Part shown: positions 62,001 to 64,000 of the stretch, piece after piece
How the letters are laid out: each line of letters opens with the position of its first letter
How positions within the stretch are numbered: the first letter of the stretch is position 1
From: Bryobacteraceae bacterium
GTDB taxonomy: Bacteria; Acidobacteriota; Terriglobia; Bryobacterales; Bryobacteraceae
Reading direction: 5' to 3'
Assembly: GCA_041394945.1 (NCBI GenBank)
Contig: JAWKHH010000002.1
Span: 1,062,501 to 1,126,500 of the forward strand
DNA length: 64,000 bases
Notes under the pieces: generated by a model
Told to the model about the DNA's origin: nothing
Seen by the model: the letters and a program-made list of their open reading frames with translations, nothing else
The model's database searches: none
Made by a program: the position numbers and the translations under genes

Positions 62001-64000
62001 AACTACTCCACGATTTCCGGTCGCCTGCTCTCGGTGGTCGACGCCAGCGGCGAGAGCACTCACTACGAATACACCGTCGATGGTCAGATCCGGCGTATTT
62101 CGTACGAGGGTGCGGCGGCGGAGACGTCTGCGGTCAACTATTCGTACGACGAGACGTATGGGCGGCTGACGCGCGTAGTCGACGGTGAGCGAACCATCGA
62201 TTACGAATACGCCCCGGTCGGCGCGCCCGGTGCGCTGCAGCTTGCCGCGGTATCCGGGCCAGTGGCTGGCGCACGCACGGCTTTCCACTATGACGAACTC
62301 GGGCGTCTCGCAGGCCGCGACATCAACGGCGCCGCCACCCGGATGCGCTACGACACGCTGGGGCGACTTGTGCGTCTCGACAATCCCCTCGGCGCGTTCG
62401 AATTCGGCTACGCCGGCGCCACCGGACGGCGCGAACTGATTACGTACCCGTCCGGTCAGCGAGCGCGCTTCGGATACTTTGACAACATTGGCGATCGCCG
62501 CCTCCGTGTCGTTCGTCATGAGGCCGCCGATGGCGGCGTGCTTTCGCAGTTCGGCTACGAATACGAAACCACGGGTGAGATCCGGGCACAGTATCGCTTC
62601 CAACCCGAGTTTCCGAACGCGCAGACCGCCTATGCATACCGCTACGACGACGCCGGTCGGCTTGTTGCGGCCACGCTCGGCGCCGAAGACGGATCGATCC
62701 TCGCCACGCACGACTTCGGCTACGACGACGCCGGCAACCGCCTCACGGAAAACATCACCGCCGGCAATCGCGCGGCCTCGTTCAACGCCGCGAACCAGAT
62801 CCTGTCGCTGCAAGGCGATGCCGGCGGGCGCGACTTCGCCTACGACTCCAACGGGAACCTCGCGAGCGACGGCCTCCGCGCCTACGAATGGGATGCGCGC
62901 AACCGGCTCGTGGCAATCGAGCGCGGCGGGCGCCGCAGCGAGTTCCGCTACGATGCCTTTGACCGCCGCATCCGCATCATCGAGAAGGACGGCGGCAATG
63001 TGATCGACGACACGGAGCTCGTCTGGTGCGGTGGTGCCGTCTGCGAGCAATGGTCGGCGGGGTCGGCGCTCAAGCGCTTCTCCCAGTTCGGCGAGCAAGT
63101 GGGGGAGCGCTCGATGTTCTATACGCGGGACCACCTCGGCAGCGTCCGCCAGATGGTGCGCAGCGACGGCAGCGTCGGCGGCAGTTTCGACTACGATCCC
63201 TGGGGCCGGGTCACCGAAGCCGCCAGTGATTTGGAACCGTCTTTCGGGTACACCGGGCACTGGCGTCACCGGCCAAGCGAACTGCTGCTCGCGCAGTATC
63301 GCGCCTACGACCCTGATACCGCCCGCTGGCTGAGTCGGGACCCGATTGCCGAAGACGGTGGGCTGAATCTCTACGAATACGCCCAGAACGACCCGATCGG
63401 GTACGTCGATCCCGATGGACGCTACGCAGGCTCGTTTGAGGTCGGCCTTGGCGGTTACTTTTATCCCGCCGGTGGAGGCGGTAGTGGACAGTTGAAGTTA
63501 GGCGTCGCATTCGGTAACGCCTCGGATGGCCGATTCCCCGTGCAGATCATCTTCGGACCCCAGGCCGGTTTCGGAGTGGGCGAGGGCGGCGGAGGGTTCT
63601 TCAACGTCGGCGGATCTCTGTTTCTCAATCCCCGCGCGACCATAGACCAGCACGTGGCTGGCAAGAACCTAACGCTTGATGCGACCCTCGGCGCGCTTTT
63701 GCTGGGCGGCACCGGAGGACTGTCCGTCCCCACGCAGACCAACCCGGACGGCACGACTAGTATCTTGTGGGACTACACCGGAGTGACCTTCAACTGGACA
63801 CCCCAGGTTGGCGGCGGCGGGAAGCTGGAGGTCGGTCAGAGCAATACCGCGATCACCGCGTTTGGACAACGGCCGCCCACGCCGCTGTTCAAGCTCAGCG
63901 CCAGCGAGGACCATTACATCTACACAGCCCCGCGGCGTCCTCGAACGCCGCGCCGCCGGCGGCCGCCGCTGCGAGGGAGCTGCCGGATCGACGACATACC
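59004..64000 (+). CDS. Secreted C39-like peptidase/RHS-repeat protein (3' end outside window)
   Basis: The frame from ATG 59004 is open to the right edge: 1665 codons plus two bases with no stop. Residues 1-23 are a signal peptide (FRLFRLTPPLLLASLCSAA). Residues 60-190 look helical. A C39-like domain has Cys195 in YRCGPMAVASLLRRAG, His264 in VVHWKVDHYTAI, and Asn284 where C39 has Asp, then SGYALTP. YD repeats run from about 515 to 1350, interrupted by a WCGCG element at residues 959-963. The RHS core is at about 1365-1472 (RDHLGSVRQ, YRAYDPDTARWLSRDPI, NLYEYAQNDPIGYVDPDG). The tip (1473 on) is Gly-rich, then Arg/Pro-rich. AGGA lies 12-15 bases upstream of the ATG. Role is probably delivery or adhesion. 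Confidence 0.88.
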   Translation, partial: MRKFRLFRLTPPLLLASLCSAAVDFSWLPTDAEIGRAQIFDLPLRKIDTRQSWYGRLRENRSLAQALREYSATGETFEVERFLADHPGSGWAPSLTGNLGAAWRRQGRIAKGLDAFEQVWRQTRQAEAGNGKAIADWAVGELADMHSHLGHSGRVEEILAEVQGRKIMGAATERLTSARESLWRSREHPEDQYRCGPMAVASLLRRAGREVPEFVLTAKASRRGMSMVQVQTLAREAGLALHAVKRQPGSGVPVPSVVHWKVDHYTAIIDRRVEDGRELYLVENPLFEKLIWTTREVLDEETSGYALTPLPIEHAAGWAAATPAETGAVWGRCWNGGLDLLELMLTALQVAACGAASAVGMTQYSFHAMLVSLHLEDVPVGYSPPVGPPVFIQMSYNQRDDQQPPPAMFAYSNFGPKWTSNWISYITDDGRGASRGAVLYLRGGGAEAFDRRPNNRVDSFGVHISSQAELVGTGPRTSGGLLTDITGYERRMPDGSREIYGLAEPLSSRTDTERRVYLTEVIDPAGNAVKLSYDAMYRITGITDAIGQVTRISYESGDPFKVTKVTDPFGRSAAFSYDGSGLLRRITDVIGIVSEFSYDGDFVTALTTPYGTTQFRAGLLDIHPSQQRFAEINRWLEATDPAGDTERLELRSDTESWPGARENQTRPSAITYYWDKQAWKNGGRVDENAHTYRWMLVENTRLSGYPRWEKPALSGQVNYAYPRSPERGDLFDMLIPPNSPGSGADGLPTIVSAQLDDGAAHVERAEYNVRGNPVKVTDAAGRTYSYRYDATSVDLLEFRNDTANERLALFTYNSQHRPLTYVDAAGQTARFTYNQRGQILSATNAKDQTTRYAYDGNGYLTTVTGPIPQAVIRYAYDNAGRVASVTGTDGYQLTFEYDALDRLVKTTYPDGTVSETRYDRLDASELIDRRGRSTAIAYDSVRRPVSVTDAFGRTASMSWCGCGAANELTDPAGNVTRWQRDIEGRATEKILPGGATTRMNYSTISGRLLSVVDASGESTHYEYTVDGQIRRISYEGAAAETSAVNYSYDETYGRLTRVVDGERTIDYEYAPVGAPGALQLAAVSGPVAGARTAFHYDELGRLAGRDINGAATRMRYDTLGRLVRLDNPLGAFEFGYAGATGRRELITYPSGQRARFGYFDNIGDRRLRVVRHEAADGGVLSQFGYEYETTGEIRAQYRFQPEFPNAQTAYAYRYDDAGRLVAATLGAEDGSILATHDFGYDDAGNRLTENITAGNRAASFNAANQILSLQGDAGGRDFAYDSNGNLASDGLRAYEWDARNRLVAIERGGRRSEFRYDAFDRRIRIIEKDGGNVIDDTELVWCGGAVCEQWSAGSALKRFSQFGEQVGERSMFYTRDHLGSVRQMVRSDGSVGGSFDYDPWGRVTEAASDLEPSFGYTGHWRHRPSELLLAQYRAYDPDTARWLSRDPIAEDGGLNLYEYAQNDPIGYVDPDGRYAGSFEVGLGGYFYPAGGGGSGQLKLGVAFGNASDGRFPVQIIFGPQAGFGVGEGGGGFFNVGGSLFLNPRATIDQHVAGKNLTLDATLGALLLGGTGGLSVPTQTNPDGTTSILWDYTGVTFNWTPQVGGGGKLEVGQSNTAITAFGQRPPTPLFKLSASEDHYIYTAPRRPRTPRRRRPPLRGSCRIDDI

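Noticed and set aside
60030..63269. Minus-strand open frame of 1079 codons, rich in Val/Arg/Gly
   Set aside because: It is the antisense mirror of the RHS gene. It has no domain pattern, while the plus frame shows a signal peptide, a C39-like domain, YD repeats and the RHS core.
1..64000. Search by eye for tRNA, rRNA, CRISPR arrays, insertion sequences and attachment sites
   Set aside because: No cloverleaf with CCA-end, no regularly spaced repeats, no transposase and no tRNA-flanked integrase were seen. Short RNAs in gaps cannot be ruled out without computation.

Overview
The window looks like a chromosomal segment of a high-GC acidobacterium of the Bryobacter/Solibacter type. This is inferred from gene content: a PSCyt1/DUF1549/DUF1553 plus DUF1501 pair, a VWFA protein of the acidobacterial type, DUF1080, DUF362, VCBS and NHL secreted proteins, a PSD-style secretome with many Tat signals, an Flp pilin, a bactofilin, and an acidobacterial-style divergent Hfq. 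Genes are very tightly packed, with many 4-bp stop/start overlaps and GTG or TTG starts. I see no rRNA, tRNA, CRISPR array or insertion sequence, and no gene-free stretch longer than about 200 bases.

Layout. 1-2626 (minus): partial MaoC dehydratase, Gfo/Idh oxidoreductase and an enolase-superfamily enzyme. 2763-9014 (plus): ORF6N-domain protein, secreted S9 peptidase, and a large fused indolepyruvate ferredoxin oxidoreductase-type enzyme. 9017-10527 (minus): DUF1990 and a secreted NHL protein; then an APC permease (plus). 12014-17830 (minus): Flp pilin, secreted unknown protein, a TIKI/TraB-like protein paired with a MoxR-type AAA+ ATPase, and an M20 peptidase. 17873-21918 (plus): the DUF1553/DUF1501 pair. 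21922-24700: MtgA (minus), bactofilin and a methyltransferase (plus), GT2 (minus). 24752-34615 (plus): lysS, LolC/E permease, asnB, PMT glycosyltransferase, ddl, alpha/beta hydrolase and a membrane-anchored Mur ligase, a run weighted toward cell-envelope synthesis. TgpA-type transglutaminase (minus) is followed by polX, two M16 peptidases, a Nudix hydrolase and an M28 peptidase (plus, 36744-43250, largely translationally coupled). 43217-48741 (minus): VCBS protein, rdgB, rph, a 48-residue membrane peptide and a phosphoglucose-isomerase-like protein. After a small lipoprotein (plus), 49040-58810 (minus) holds a histone-deacetylase-type enzyme, DUF1080, the glmM-cdaR-cdaA cyclic-di-AMP cluster, DUF362, a secreted unknown, suhB-like phosphatase, hfq, a VWA protein and a MoaD-MoaE fusion.

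From 59004 to the right edge there is one continuous reading frame of at least 1665 codons: a secreted RHS/YD-repeat protein with an N-terminal C39-like cysteine-peptidase domain and a variable C-terminal tip that continues outside the window. It is easy to miss because it has no stop codon here and a long antisense frame mirrors it.

The points most worth a second look are: the C39-RHS protein and its tip; the two-gene AAA+/TIKI-like module; a perfect 10-bp inverted repeat whose loop holds the start codon of the PGI-like gene; the deacetylase gene, which is joined in frame to the upstream DUF1080 gene through a single TAG and has no ordinary start codon ahead of its conserved N-terminus; the Mur ligase that has membrane helices in place of its first domain; and an ORF6N gene that appears shifted by one base at its start.
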